This document shows positions 26,886 to 35,647 of a stretch of DNA of 64,000 bases, one piece after another. Location of the stretch: the NCBI RefSeq assembly GCF_023706045.1, contig NZ_BQYL01000001.1, forward strand, positions 434,001-498,000, given 5' to 3'. Within the stretch, counting starts at the first letter, position 1, and each line of letters begins with the position of its first letter. The position numbers and the translations under genes were made by a program. The notes under the pieces were generated by a model, which was not told the origin of the DNA, searched no databases, and saw only the letters and a program-made list of their open reading frames with translations. This DNA comes from Kangiella sp. TOML190. GTDB lineage: Bacteria > Pseudomonadota > Gammaproteobacteria > Enterobacterales > Kangiellaceae.

Positions 26886-27278
26886 ATGAGTCAAAATCAG
26901 TCTACAGCAAAGTTTCTCCCTATCTGGGTTTGGATTATTATCTTAGTGCAAATCGGTCTAGTTACATTCTTTTCCATAGGCACCTCTATGAGTCCTGGTG
27001 ATTTTATTCCAGGTATATCAGAACTCAATTACGTCACACAACTGTATATCACTAGAAACCTAGTAACAGCGATAGGTATTGTAGTCGCGCTACTTCTCAA
27101 GTCGCACAAAGCTCTATTAACCATTTTAATCGTCAGAGTATTAACCGACATCGCCGATGTCGTATCCGTTTACGCCTTTAACGTAGAAGTTATTAAAGAC
27201 AGCGTACCCATGGTTATTGCATTACTTATTATTCCAGCGCTAGCAGCGATAACTTACTTATTTAAAAGAATTAAGTAA
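26886..27278 (+). CDS. unrecognised small four-helix membrane protein
   Basis: A 130-residue protein I do not recognise. Four hydrophobic segments are visible at about 13-32, 55-76, 78-96 and 106-124, with a short polar N-terminus (MSQNQSTAK) and a basic C-terminus (FKRIK), suggesting both ends inside. A loop of about 20 residues with SMSPGDFIPGISELNYV lies between helices one and two. A GGAG ribosome site (TGGAGTCAAT) precedes the ATG. It has its own terminator and is framed by another before it, so it is an isolated unit. No function can be proposed. Confidence 0.7.
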   Translation: MSQNQSTAKFLPIWVWIIILVQIGLVTFFSIGTSMSPGDFIPGISELNYVTQLYITRNLVTAIGIVVALLLKSHKALLTILIVRVLTDIADVVSVYAFNVEVIKDSVPMVIALLIIPALAAITYLFKRIK

Positions 27279-27291
27279 TTTTGAAGTTTCG

Positions 27292-27316
27292 AAGCCCAGT
27301 TTTTGCTGGGCTTTTT
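27292..27316 (+). terminator. rho-independent terminator
   Basis: AAGCCCAG at 27292-27299 pairs with CTGGGCTT at 27306-27313, followed by T's. It closes the small membrane-protein gene. Confidence 0.9.
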
Positions 27317-27350
27317 GATATACTAAAGAAAACATCTTATATAAAATAAT

Positions 27351-27665
27351 ATGCATCCCCAGCTATTCGCAATATCAAGCGCTCAAATTGAAAAAAACGA
27401 ACTTCCCAAAGATATAAATAATTTCAAAATTGAAATCGAAATTAGAGAGCCTTCTGGTGATGATATTGAAACATTTTACTGCTATGTTGTATCCCCATCT
27501 TATTTAATCAGCACAGAACCATGCTGGGGAAGAGGGTTGCTAATTTTAGCAGAATTTAATTGGTTTGATATAGAGATTAGTATCAAGAAAATGCTTTCCC
27601 ACTGTTCAGGGAATAGCTGGGAAGAAATTAAATTAAAGATTAAACACTTTATTAATAATGCCTGA
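27351..27665 (+). CDS. Imm8-like immunity-family protein
   Basis: A 104-residue soluble protein. The pattern of a beta-rich first half (FKIEIEIREPSGDDIETFYCYVVSPSYL), a GRGLLILAEFNWFDIE segment and a helix ending CSGNSWEEIKLKIKHFI resembles the immunity protein 8 family. In that family F-x-V-C-[ST]-P-x-W-L, GRHxLIVxEYD and C-x-G-x-[ST]-W-E-E-[IV] recur. Imm8 proteins are predicted antidotes to polymorphic toxins. No toxin gene is recognisable nearby, so this would be an orphan. The gene overlaps the start of mutM by eight bases, so mutM may depend on its translation. The family call rests on pattern only. Confidence 0.6.
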   Translation: MHPQLFAISSAQIEKNELPKDINNFKIEIEIREPSGDDIETFYCYVVSPSYLISTEPCWGRGLLILAEFNWFDIEISIKKMLSHCSGNSWEEIKLKIKHFINNA

Positions 27666-28467
27666 ACTACCCGAAGTAGAAACCACCAGAAAAGGTTTAG
27701 AGCCTTATATTCTTAGCTCCAAAGTTAAAGCGGTGAATATCCACTTTAAGACTTTGCGCTGGCCTATTGCGATAGAAACAAAATCTATCGAAGGCTTAAA
27801 AAGCACAGGGTTAGAGCGCCGAGCTAAATATCTGTTATGGCATTTTAAACACGGTACGGTAGTTATGCATTTAGGTATGTCTGGCGCTATGCGAATTGTC
27901 TCAAGCAAAGAACCTTTGCAAAAACACGACCATTTCGAAGTGATTTTTGCCAATGATAAAGCTCTACGTTTTAACGATCCGCGTCGCTTTGGCGCGGTGT
28001 TATGGCAAACCAAAAATCAGCCATTGGCTATCTTGGATAATCTAGGGCCAGAGCCATTAACCGATAAGTTTAATCCTGAGTATCTACATCAAGCGCTATG
28101 CAAACGCAAAGGCGCCATTAAAAACGCCATTATGACCAATCAAGTTGTGGTCGGCGTTGGCAATATCTATGCATCGGAAGCTTTATTCCTCGCGGGGATA
28201 AAGCCCACTGCGATTGCCAATAAAGTCAGCAAAGTACGTTTAAGCAAACTGGTGGATGCGATAAAGCATGTATTAGCCAAAGCCATAGCCGAGGGCGGCA
28301 CCACCCTAAAAGACTTTACCCAAACCGACGGTAATCCGGGCTATTTTGCACAGCAGTTAAATGTTTACGGACGTGATGGTGAAGCTTGCTTGAAATGCCA
28401 ATCCACCATCAAACGCAAAGTCATTGGGCAAAGAGCCAGTTATTATTGTGGCAATTGCCAGAGATAA
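27658..28467 (+). CDS. mutM: formamidopyrimidine-DNA glycosylase
   Basis: A 269-residue base-excision repair enzyme that removes 8-oxoguanine and formamidopyrimidines and cuts the abasic site. It starts MPELPEVETTRKGL, giving the catalytic N-terminal proline (after Met removal) and glutamate. The conserved lysine loop RRAKYLLW, NDPRRFGAVLW, VVGVGNIYASEALF and the C-terminal zinc finger (CLKCQ at the start and YYCGNCQR at the end) are all intact. The start ATG lies within the last codons of the Imm8-like gene. It is unusual to find mutM directly behind such a gene; coaD, a common neighbour, is about 3.5 kb away. Confidence 0.96.
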   Translation: MPELPEVETTRKGLEPYILSSKVKAVNIHFKTLRWPIAIETKSIEGLKSTGLERRAKYLLWHFKHGTVVMHLGMSGAMRIVSSKEPLQKHDHFEVIFANDKALRFNDPRRFGAVLWQTKNQPLAILDNLGPEPLTDKFNPEYLHQALCKRKGAIKNAIMTNQVVVGVGNIYASEALFLAGIKPTAIANKVSKVRLSKLVDAIKHVLAKAIAEGGTTLKDFTQTDGNPGYFAQQLNVYGRDGEACLKCQSTIKRKVIGQRASYYCGNCQR

Positions 28468-28589
28468 CTAGCAATTAAGGAGTGCACAAACTGGACTTTT
28501 TTCGCTAGATCCCCTTTAATGTGTCGGCTACAATGTAGTAAATTAGCTATTTTAATGGCGGCGAAAGTCGCAAGTGGTAGGAAATACAG

Positions 28590-29012
28590 ATGAGAAGAAA
28601 ACATAGAGAAGACGACGAAACGAATATCGATATGACGCCGATGCTAGACATCGTGTTTATCATGTTGATTTTCTTTATCGTTACTACCTCGTTTATTAAA
28701 GAATCCGCGATCGATCTAAAGCGTCCAAGTAATAACTCTGACTCGCCTCCAACCGAAGATCCACCGCAGGTTATCGTGATCTCGATTGATGATAAGAGCA
28801 GTATTACCCTTGAGGAGCGTATCATCGACCCTGAAGCGATTGGCGCAAATATCGAAACTAAGCTTTCCGAAGATCCGCGTTCACCAGTATTGATCCGCGT
28901 TCATAATGAAGCGGAAAACGAAATTATGTTGCGAGCCGTCGACCAAGCGCGAGACGCTGGAGTTGACCCTAAAAAGATCACCGTAGCCCGTTGGCTGGTG
29001 GGAAAAAAGTAA
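28590..29012 (+). CDS. ExbD/TolR-family biopolymer transport protein
   Basis: A 140-residue inner-membrane protein with one transmembrane helix near the N-terminus (about 18-36). The proton-pathway aspartate D20 lies in IDMTPMLDIVFIMLIFF, the ExbD signature. The periplasmic C-terminal domain follows (VIVISIDDKSSITLEERII through VARWLVGKK). ExbD works with ExbB to energise TonB, or with related partners, using proton motive force. No exbB or tonB gene is next to it in the window, which is unusual. A perfect terminator follows, so it is expressed alone or after mutM. Confidence 0.9.
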   Translation: MRRKHREDDETNIDMTPMLDIVFIMLIFFIVTTSFIKESAIDLKRPSNNSDSPPTEDPPQVIVISIDDKSSITLEERIIDPEAIGANIETKLSEDPRSPVLIRVHNEAENEIMLRAVDQARDAGVDPKKITVARWLVGKK

Positions 29013-29028
29013 CACTGGCAATTTTGCT

Positions 29029-29053
29029 AAAGGCGACTTAGGTCGCCTTTTTT
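29029..29053 (+). terminator. rho-independent terminator after the exbD-like gene
   Basis: AAAGGCGAC at 29029-29037 pairs perfectly with GTCGCCTTT at 29042-29050 around a TTAG loop, then T's. Confidence 0.93.
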
Positions 29054-29090
29054 AATGATAATTTACCACTAATAAACAACCGAACCGTCA

Positions 29091-29393
29091 ATGACTTATC
29101 TTTTTATCCTGCTTTTTATTGCACTTTTAACCGGCCTCTATAGCTACAATACGACAGTTCGAGAGTCCGCTTATCGAGCTGCGCAACAGGCCTGTCAAGA
29201 ATCACAGGTGCAGAACCTTGATGGCTATGTTGCCTTAAAAAGCCTGTATTTTGGCCGAAATAACGAGAATAAGTTAAGATTACTCAAACGTTATCAGTTT
29301 GAATTCACCACCACTGGTTCTAAACGCTATTTGGGGCATATTATTATGCAAGGTAAATTTCCGATAATAGTGGAAATGGAACCCACGGACTAA
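29091..29393 (+). CDS. DUF3301 protein, membrane-anchored
   Basis: A 100-residue protein with one N-terminal hydrophobic helix (about 3-20). A soluble part follows, with RESAYRAAQQACQESQVQ, then YVALKSLYFGRNNENKLRLLKRYQFEF and HIIMQG. These are the core features of DUF3301: an ARxxC-like helix, 'LD..V.L..L' strand, basic RLLKRYxFEF strand. Function is unknown. It is 18 bases before the CvfB-like gene on the same strand and probably cotranscribed. Confidence 0.8.
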   Translation: MTYLFILLFIALLTGLYSYNTTVRESAYRAAQQACQESQVQNLDGYVALKSLYFGRNNENKLRLLKRYQFEFTTTGSKRYLGHIIMQGKFPIIVEMEPTD

Positions 29394-29410
29394 CCACAGG
29401 CGAACTATCT

Positions 29411-30256
29411 TTGAGCATAAAACTCGGACAATACAATCAACTTTTTGTCTTAAAAAGCAATGAGCATGGCCTTTATTTAGGCGAGAGAGAGTCCAGCCCG
29501 CCTCACGATAGGATTTTATTGCCCTTACGCTACGCCTCGTCCAATCTTGCGATTGGCGATAAAATTGAGGTTTTCGTGTATCTCGACTCTGAAGACCGCC
29601 CTATTGCCACCACTGAGACGCCCAAAGCCCAAGTCGGCAAATTCCAGTTACTCAAATGCTTGGAAGTCAACAAAGTCGGGGCCTTTATGGACTGGGGTCT
29701 GCCAAAAGATTTATTGGCTCCCTATGGCCAACAGTTTAAACCAATGCAAGCGGGCCGCTCTTATCTCGTTTATCTGTATATTGATAATGCCAGCCAAAGA
29801 ATTGTCGCCACCAGTAAGTTAGATCGTTATTTGGATAAAACTCCAACTTTCTATAAAAAACGCCAAGCGGTGGATCTGATTATTCGACGCAAAACCGATC
29901 TGGGCTATCTAGCTATCGTTAATCATCAGCATTCAGGGATGATATTTAAAGACCAAACCGTAACACCCTTAAAAGTCGGGCAATCGCTACAAGGTTTTAT
30001 CAAAGAACTACGACCGGATGGAAAAATCCATTTGGCTTTGAGTAAAGGCGCGATTCAAGACAAGGATCGCTTGGCAGGCGACGTGATCAATGAGTTAAAA
30101 AAGCAAAGAGGCTATTTGCCGCTCAATGACAAGAGCCGCCCAGAAGATATTTATCGTACTTTCAAGGTGAGTAAAGCCGTGTTCAAACGCACCATCGGTA
30201 AACTCTACAAAGAGCGCAAAATTCGTATCGAAGCGGATGGCATTTACCTAGTATAA
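29411..30256 (+). CDS. CvfB-like S1-domain RNA-binding protein
   Basis: A 281-residue protein with tandem S1-like OB folds and a C-terminal winged helix. The N-terminal part (LGQYNQLFVLKSNEHGLYLGE, RILLPLRYA), the second module with VGAFMDWGLPKDLLAPYGQQ, and the third with GYLAIVNHQHSGMIF..VGQSLQGFIKELRPDGKIHLAL match the CvfB/YitL family. The winged helix reads INELKKQRGYLPLNDKS through the end. Members bind RNA; in Staphylococcus CvfB affects virulence gene expression. The start is TTG, with AGG about ten bases upstream. No ATG near it would keep the conserved N-terminus. Confidence 0.85.
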   Translation: MSIKLGQYNQLFVLKSNEHGLYLGERESSPPHDRILLPLRYASSNLAIGDKIEVFVYLDSEDRPIATTETPKAQVGKFQLLKCLEVNKVGAFMDWGLPKDLLAPYGQQFKPMQAGRSYLVYLYIDNASQRIVATSKLDRYLDKTPTFYKKRQAVDLIIRRKTDLGYLAIVNHQHSGMIFKDQTVTPLKVGQSLQGFIKELRPDGKIHLALSKGAIQDKDRLAGDVINELKKQRGYLPLNDKSRPEDIYRTFKVSKAVFKRTIGKLYKERKIRIEADGIYLV

Positions 30257-30257
30257 A

Positions 30258-31023
30258 CTAGCCTGCTACCGACACATTCGAATCTATTAATTCCATATTT
30301 AAAGCGCGGCGCGTGGCAAAGTAAGCCCTTTGATAGGCTTCTTGTCCCACCTCAAGTTTCAACGGACCAGAACGTGGCAAATCGTAAATAGCTAACGAAG
30401 CTAAGTTGTCACGCTTGGGGATCTGGATCGAAGGATCCTCTTTTTTACGCCAAGAAGATTTAGAAGCTATGTGGTGAAAAAATATCCGCTCATCGGACTG
30501 GGCAGCGGCTAACGCTGGCCGATCCTTTACCCCGCCATCAATCAAACGAAAGCCTTGATAATCAAGAGGTTGGAACATCACAGGAATGGCGCAAGAGGCA
30601 TAAATCGCCGCAACCAGATCGCCCGAATCCAACACCAGCGTTTGCCTACTTTTTTAGATCATAGGCGGATAAAGCCAGCGGAATAGGACAATCTTCGAAA
30701 CGATTTACGGGCAAAATTTCCGCTAACTTTTGTCGAAATTTTTCACCTTTAAGTAATCCCCAACCAAAACCCGGATCCCAAAAATCTTGCCGTTTTAGCG
30801 CAAATAAAATGGTGCGCAAATCAATCGAGTTAATCCCCGCCGCCCAACAAGCTCCTGCCAAAGCACCTGAGCTAGCCCCTAACACTCTTTGCGGAGTTAA
30901 TCCCTCTTCTTCCAGTACGGTTAAGACTCCGGTATGAGCAAAAAAGCCGAAGAAACCCGAGGATAACGTCAAACTAAAAGGCTCTTGTTTTAGCCAATCA
31001 AGTAGCGTGATTTTTTTCGACAT
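30258..31023 (-). pseudogene. patatin-like phospholipase, split by a one-base frameshift
   Basis: Two consecutive frames on the minus strand make one patatin. The upstream frame (31023-30646, 125 residues) holds the glycine-rich oxyanion region SSGFFGFFAHTGVL and the nucleophile motif GASSG with S51. It stops with TAG just after AYDLKK. The downstream part resumes as RQTLVLDSGDLVAAIYASCAIP and carries the catalytic aspartate motif DGGVKD, ending at 30258. The break lies in a run of six A's (plus-strand T's at 30650-30655). Removing one A restores a continuous reading frame. It may be a real mutation, a sequencing error or a slippage site. Intact, it would be an RssA-like lipid acyl hydrolase of about 255 residues. 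Confidence 0.8.
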
Positions 31024-31048
31024 AATGATTTTTATTTTTAACTAGGAT

Positions 31049-31073
31049 AAAAAAAGCGACCTTAAGCCGCTTT
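31049..31073 (-). terminator. rho-independent terminator after the ferredoxin gene
   Basis: On the minus strand AAAGCG pairs with CGCTTT around an imperfect GC-rich loop, followed by seven T's. It lies directly after the ferredoxin stop. Confidence 0.75.
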
Positions 31074-31083
31074 GCATTACGAA

Positions 31084-31356
<273 letters not shown>

Positions 31357-31483
31357 TTACTCTCGGTTCTCAAGACTTGATACTATCGGATCTTGGATTG
31401 ACTTACTTTCTGGCTCTATTATCCCTGAAATTAAAATAAAGTTCGAGTGCTTCCAGCGCTCACTTTAGCCGTCAGCTCATACC

Positions 31484-31993
<510 letters not shown>

Positions 31994-32047
31994 TTAAATT
32001 AGGCTTATCTTACTGAATTTTAAACGATTATGATAGTTAGACTGAAC

Positions 32048-33616
32048 TTACTCAGAGGCACGCTTGGAAACTTGCGTAGACAAGTTGGTGGCCAGTTTGG
32101 CTACTAAGCCATAAATCGATAATTGCGGATTGGCACCAATGCTGGTGGGAAAGATTGAGCCATCAAAAATGTGCAATCCATCCAGCCAACGAAATTTGCC
32201 TTGCTCATCCACAACCGATAGCTTGTCATCGGCTCCCATCGCATTTCCCCCCATTAGGTGCGCACTAAAGACCATTGTTTTTAATTCTTTCATGGTAAAT
32301 TGTTTTATCGCTTTGTTTGCTTGGTGCCAGCTAGGGTATTTTTTTGCGTCCATATGCGATGGATAGACTGACTTAGCACCTGCTGCAAATTGCAGTTCGG
32401 CCATAGCGAGTAAGGCGCTGCGCGCACCAGTCCAAAAATAATCATTCAATGGATAATCCAATTTAGGATAACCAAACTTATCTAACCACACCTGACCACC
32501 TTGACTGTCTTCTGAAAAGCCATCGCGCAATAAGGCAAGCGATCCTTGAATTTTAGAAAAATCCTTAAATAAATCAAAATGCTGCTCGGAAAAAGGGGTT
32601 AGCACTGTCGAAACTAATGAAGGATGCAGCGGCGCCGCTTCAATCTTAAAGCCCATCTTATTAGCCTTTGGCCACAAAAACTCATCGCTATAAATCGACT
32701 GAGGGGCGCCGTAAAAGCCATTGACTTGATGTGGCATAAAAGCCGCGCTTGCCACCACTGGATGTAAAAAGGTTCGCTTACCCACTCTGTTAAAAGGATC
32801 CGGAACCTTCGATCGCAATAACACCGCGGGCGAGCCAATCGAGCCAGCACTTAAGATAGTATGTTTTGCTTTAATGGTGATGGCTGCATTGTGCGTTCTT
32901 TTCGAAGCATGGTTAACCGGATAGACCTCACAACCAACGACCTTATCTGCCTCAATCAGCAATCGCTCCACACGCGCTTGATATAAGACTTTAGCACCCA
33001 GTTTTTTTGCCGCAGGAATGGTCGACACCAACATCGATTGTTTGGCATTGAGCAGACAGCCCATGCCACAATAACCCAAATTTGCGCAGCCTTTAACGTT
33101 GCGAGCGATAGTTCTTGCTGACCAACCCAGTTTTTTTGCGCCCCGACTAATTGCATCATTATTGGCATTGGCTGGAGTCGCCCAAGGCGCTATATTTAAG
33201 CGCTGCTCCATTTTCTCAAACCAAGGAGCCATCTTATCTGGACTCAGATCAGCCAAGCCATAATGCTTCTGCCAATGAGCTAAGGTTTTGTCAGGAGTAC
33301 GAAAACTTGAGGTCCAATTAACCGTTGTTGAGCCGCCAACGCTCCGCCCTTGAAGAATATTAATTGCCTTATCTTTGGTTTTTCTGGCAGCGGATTCTTG
33401 GTAGAGCAACGGATAGGCCTCTTTTTCCTGCATCTTAAAATCACGCGCCGTGAGGTAAGGTCCTTCCTCTAGCAGTAGCACCCTAAATCCTTGTTTGGCA
33501 AAAATCTCCGCGCTCACCCCACCGCCAGCACCACTACCAATGATTGCAATGTCGGTCTCTAGGACTCTTGATCCAAGTTGGTTAGCATCGATAGCTTGAG
33601 GATCGTTTTTTATCAT
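32048..33616 (-). CDS. GMC-family FAD-dependent oxidoreductase
   Basis: A 522-residue flavoprotein of the glucose-methanol-choline family, which oxidises alcohols. The FAD dinucleotide fold has GSGAGG at 27-32, followed by the acidic LLLEEGPYL. GRSVGGSTTVNWT and the C-terminal DGSIFPTSIGANPQLSIYGLVAKLA are the GMC signatures. No signal peptide is seen. It is last in a likely operon with a Tat-signal protein and an aldehyde dehydrogenase, so oxidation of an alcohol to an aldehyde and then an acid is a reasonable inference. The substrate (long-chain or aromatic alcohol) cannot be told from sequence. Confidence 0.9.
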   Translation of the reverse strand: MIKNDPQAIDANQLGSRVLETDIAIIGSGAGGGVSAEIFAKQGFRVLLLEEGPYLTARDFKMQEKEAYPLLYQESAARKTKDKAINILQGRSVGGSTTVNWTSSFRTPDKTLAHWQKHYGLADLSPDKMAPWFEKMEQRLNIAPWATPANANNDAISRGAKKLGWSARTIARNVKGCANLGYCGMGCLLNAKQSMLVSTIPAAKKLGAKVLYQARVERLLIEADKVVGCEVYPVNHASKRTHNAAITIKAKHTILSAGSIGSPAVLLRSKVPDPFNRVGKRTFLHPVVASAAFMPHQVNGFYGAPQSIYSDEFLWPKANKMGFKIEAAPLHPSLVSTVLTPFSEQHFDLFKDFSKIQGSLALLRDGFSEDSQGGQVWLDKFGYPKLDYPLNDYFWTGARSALLAMAELQFAAGAKSVYPSHMDAKKYPSWHQANKAIKQFTMKELKTMVFSAHLMGGNAMGADDKLSVVDEQGKFRWLDGLHIFDGSIFPTSIGANPQLSIYGLVAKLATNLSTQVSKRASE

Positions 33617-33632
33617 AAAGCTCTAAAGGAAA

Positions 33633-34199
33633 TTACTCATCAAATTGAGCATAGAAATCATCATTCAAATTCAATTTTGGAGGCCCTGAGTAACCGATAG
33701 CAGCCCAACTGGGTTCTTGCGCGTAAAAAGCCCCAAAAATTAATTGATGTAAACCCAAATAACCAGCACGAAGCAAAGCGATAAAACTTTCACGCCAATC
33801 TTGCAAAAAGCTGCTCAGCTGAGCTGGAGATGCTTGATTCCAGTTGGTCCAAACGCCTGCCACGTAAGCTCGCCCTAATTGATGGCTCAGTAGGTCCAGT
33901 AATTGTTGCAACTCCAGTTGGCTTTGCTGTGACACAAAGGCAAGCGCCTGATCGATTTCTCGGATCAAACCTAATCTAAATTCAGTCGAATCTAACGGCG
34001 CTAAAGCAGAGCCTAAATACGCAGGCAATAAAGCATAAATTAGTAGCCGCTGATCTTGATTCAGAAATTGATATCGATAGGGATCAGACTCTACAGCCTG
34101 TTGCGAATCTTCCAAGCTGTATTGCCAAATAGACACTCCGGAAGCGACAGCTAGGCTCCCCAATAATGATACTTTCAGAAAGGCTCGACGAGTTGCCAT
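33633..34199 (-). CDS. Tat-signal protein, possible small subunit of the GMC oxidoreductase
   Basis: A 188-residue protein beginning with a twin-arginine signal: TRRAFLK at 3-9 followed by a hydrophobic stretch (VSLLGSLAVASGVSIW). The mature part is mostly helical and rich in leucine and glutamine. I see no cofactor motif. Gluconate 2-dehydrogenase-type small subunits, which carry Tat signals and pair with GMC flavoproteins, are the obvious comparison. The GMC partner here lies 16 bases downstream. Such small subunits can carry their flavoprotein through the Tat pathway, which would explain why the GMC protein lacks a signal. This is inference from context. Confidence 0.6.
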   Translation of the reverse strand: MATRRAFLKVSLLGSLAVASGVSIWQYSLEDSQQAVESDPYRYQFLNQDQRLLIYALLPAYLGSALAPLDSTEFRLGLIREIDQALAFVSQQSQLELQQLLDLLSHQLGRAYVAGVWTNWNQASPAQLSSFLQDWRESFIALLRAGYLGLHQLIFGAFYAQEPSWAAIGYSGPPKLNLNDDFYAQFDE

Positions 34200-34205
34200 T
34201 AAAAA

Positions 34206-35612
34206 TTAGCGGCCTCGCATTAATCGATAAAGCATTTTGGCCAATTTAGAGTAGGGTGGATACATGAGTTTAGTACCAGCCAATCGACTTTGTTTAAACA
34301 CACTTTTGGCTTTGGAGAAAGTCTTGAAGCCTTCATAGCCATGATAGTGACCCATGCCTGAATTACCGACACCACCAAAGGGCAGACTCTCTTGGCTGAC
34401 ATGCAAGATCACATCGTTGAGGGTCACGCCGCCCGAAGTGGTTTCAGTTAAAATACGTTTTATGCGCTTTTGGTTATGACTAAATAAATACAAGGCTAAA
34501 GGCCGCGGATGGTCATTAACATAATCAATCACTTCATCAAAATTTTGGTAAGAAACTATCGGTAACACAGGTCCGAAAATTTCTTCTTGCCGAATTTGCA
34601 TCTCAGCTTGAGTCTGCAAAACCACTGCAGGCGACATTTTCCGACCATCAGTGGTTTCTTGATTATTATTTAAATAAACAATTTCAGCGCCCTTATCAAT
34701 CGCATCTTGCAGCATCGCTTCTTGGCGCTGAAATTGTTTCGACGAGTTAATTGCTGAATATTCTTTAGCATTCCATTTAGGATAAAATTTTTGCGCAGCC
34801 GTTTTACAGGCTTCGGCAAAAGCTTCTTCTTGACCCGCTTTAACAAAAACATAGTCGGGCGCTAAGCAAGTTTGCCCTGAATTTAACAACTTACCAAACA
34901 TGATCTTTTCGGCAGCAAGCGCTAAAGAGAAATTTTCGTCAATGATGGTAGGTGACTTGCCGCCAAGCTCCAAGGTCACGGGTGTCAAATTATCACTAGC
35001 AGCCTTCATCACCATCTTGCCCACCCTACTTGAGCCTGTGAATAGTATATGGTCAAAAGGTAATTGCGAAAATTCGGCCCCGACGTCTGGGCCACCATTA
35101 ACTACCGAGATCACATCAGCGGGCAAATATTTTTTTACTAATTCGGCAAAAAGTTGGCTAAAGTTTGGAGTAAACTCTGACATTTTCAGCATCACTCGAT
35201 TACCCGCAGCAATGGCACAAGCCAAGGGACCCAAGGCCATATACAACGGATAGTTCCAGGGCACAATAATCCCAGCCACTCCTAAAGGTTGGTAGATTAT
35301 TTTAGCCGCTGCCGGTTTAAACCAGATTGAAACCGGCCTTTTTTCAGGTTTCATCCAACTAGACAGCTTTTTCTTTGCGTGTTTTATCGCTTTTATTGAG
35401 GGGTAAATTTCTGCTAGTTGAGTTTCAAACTCAGCACGACCAGTAAAGTCTTTGTCAATCGCTTCAATAATTGCGATTTCATTTTCTAAGACCAGAGTTT
35501 GCAGCAAATCAAGCCACTTTTTACGTTCAGCTAAACTTGGGAAAGGATTTTGACGACGGGCTTTTTGTAATTTTTCGAATGTCTGCTGCATCAAATTCAG
35601 AGTGACTAACAA
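34206..35612 (-). CDS. coniferyl-aldehyde-dehydrogenase-type aldehyde dehydrogenase
   Basis: A 468-residue NAD(P)-dependent aldehyde dehydrogenase. The general base E215 (LELGGKSP) and nucleophile C249 (SGQTCLAPDYV) are present, with the cofactor-binding FTGSSRVGK and PWNYPLYMALGPL motifs. The hydrophobic C-terminus (LMYPPYSKLAKMLYRLMRGR) recalls the membrane-associated fatty-aldehyde/coniferyl-aldehyde type. It lies six bases before the Tat-signal gene and leads the putative alcohol-oxidation operon. The start could also be the internal ATG seven codons in (MQQTFEKL). Confidence 0.9.
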   Translation of the reverse strand: MLVTLNLMQQTFEKLQKARRQNPFPSLAERKKWLDLLQTLVLENEIAIIEAIDKDFTGRAEFETQLAEIYPSIKAIKHAKKKLSSWMKPEKRPVSIWFKPAAAKIIYQPLGVAGIIVPWNYPLYMALGPLACAIAAGNRVMLKMSEFTPNFSQLFAELVKKYLPADVISVVNGGPDVGAEFSQLPFDHILFTGSSRVGKMVMKAASDNLTPVTLELGGKSPTIIDENFSLALAAEKIMFGKLLNSGQTCLAPDYVFVKAGQEEAFAEACKTAAQKFYPKWNAKEYSAINSSKQFQRQEAMLQDAIDKGAEIVYLNNNQETTDGRKMSPAVVLQTQAEMQIRQEEIFGPVLPIVSYQNFDEVIDYVNDHPRPLALYLFSHNQKRIKRILTETTSGGVTLNDVILHVSQESLPFGGVGNSGMGHYHGYEGFKTFSKAKSVFKQSRLAGTKLMYPPYSKLAKMLYRLMRGR

Positions 35613-35647
35613 TGGTCAAACCAGCATAGCAAAACTGTATGAAAATG

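Noticed and set aside
27351-27665. A toxin partner for the Imm8-like gene among the neighbours
   Set aside because: The flanking genes are a small membrane protein and mutM, and neither has toxin-domain features.
30646-30662. A AAA AAG slippery motif for programmed -1 frameshifting in the patatin gene
   Set aside because: The downstream half is in the +1 frame relative to the first half, so a classic -1 slip would not join them. A one-base loss or transcription slippage fits instead.
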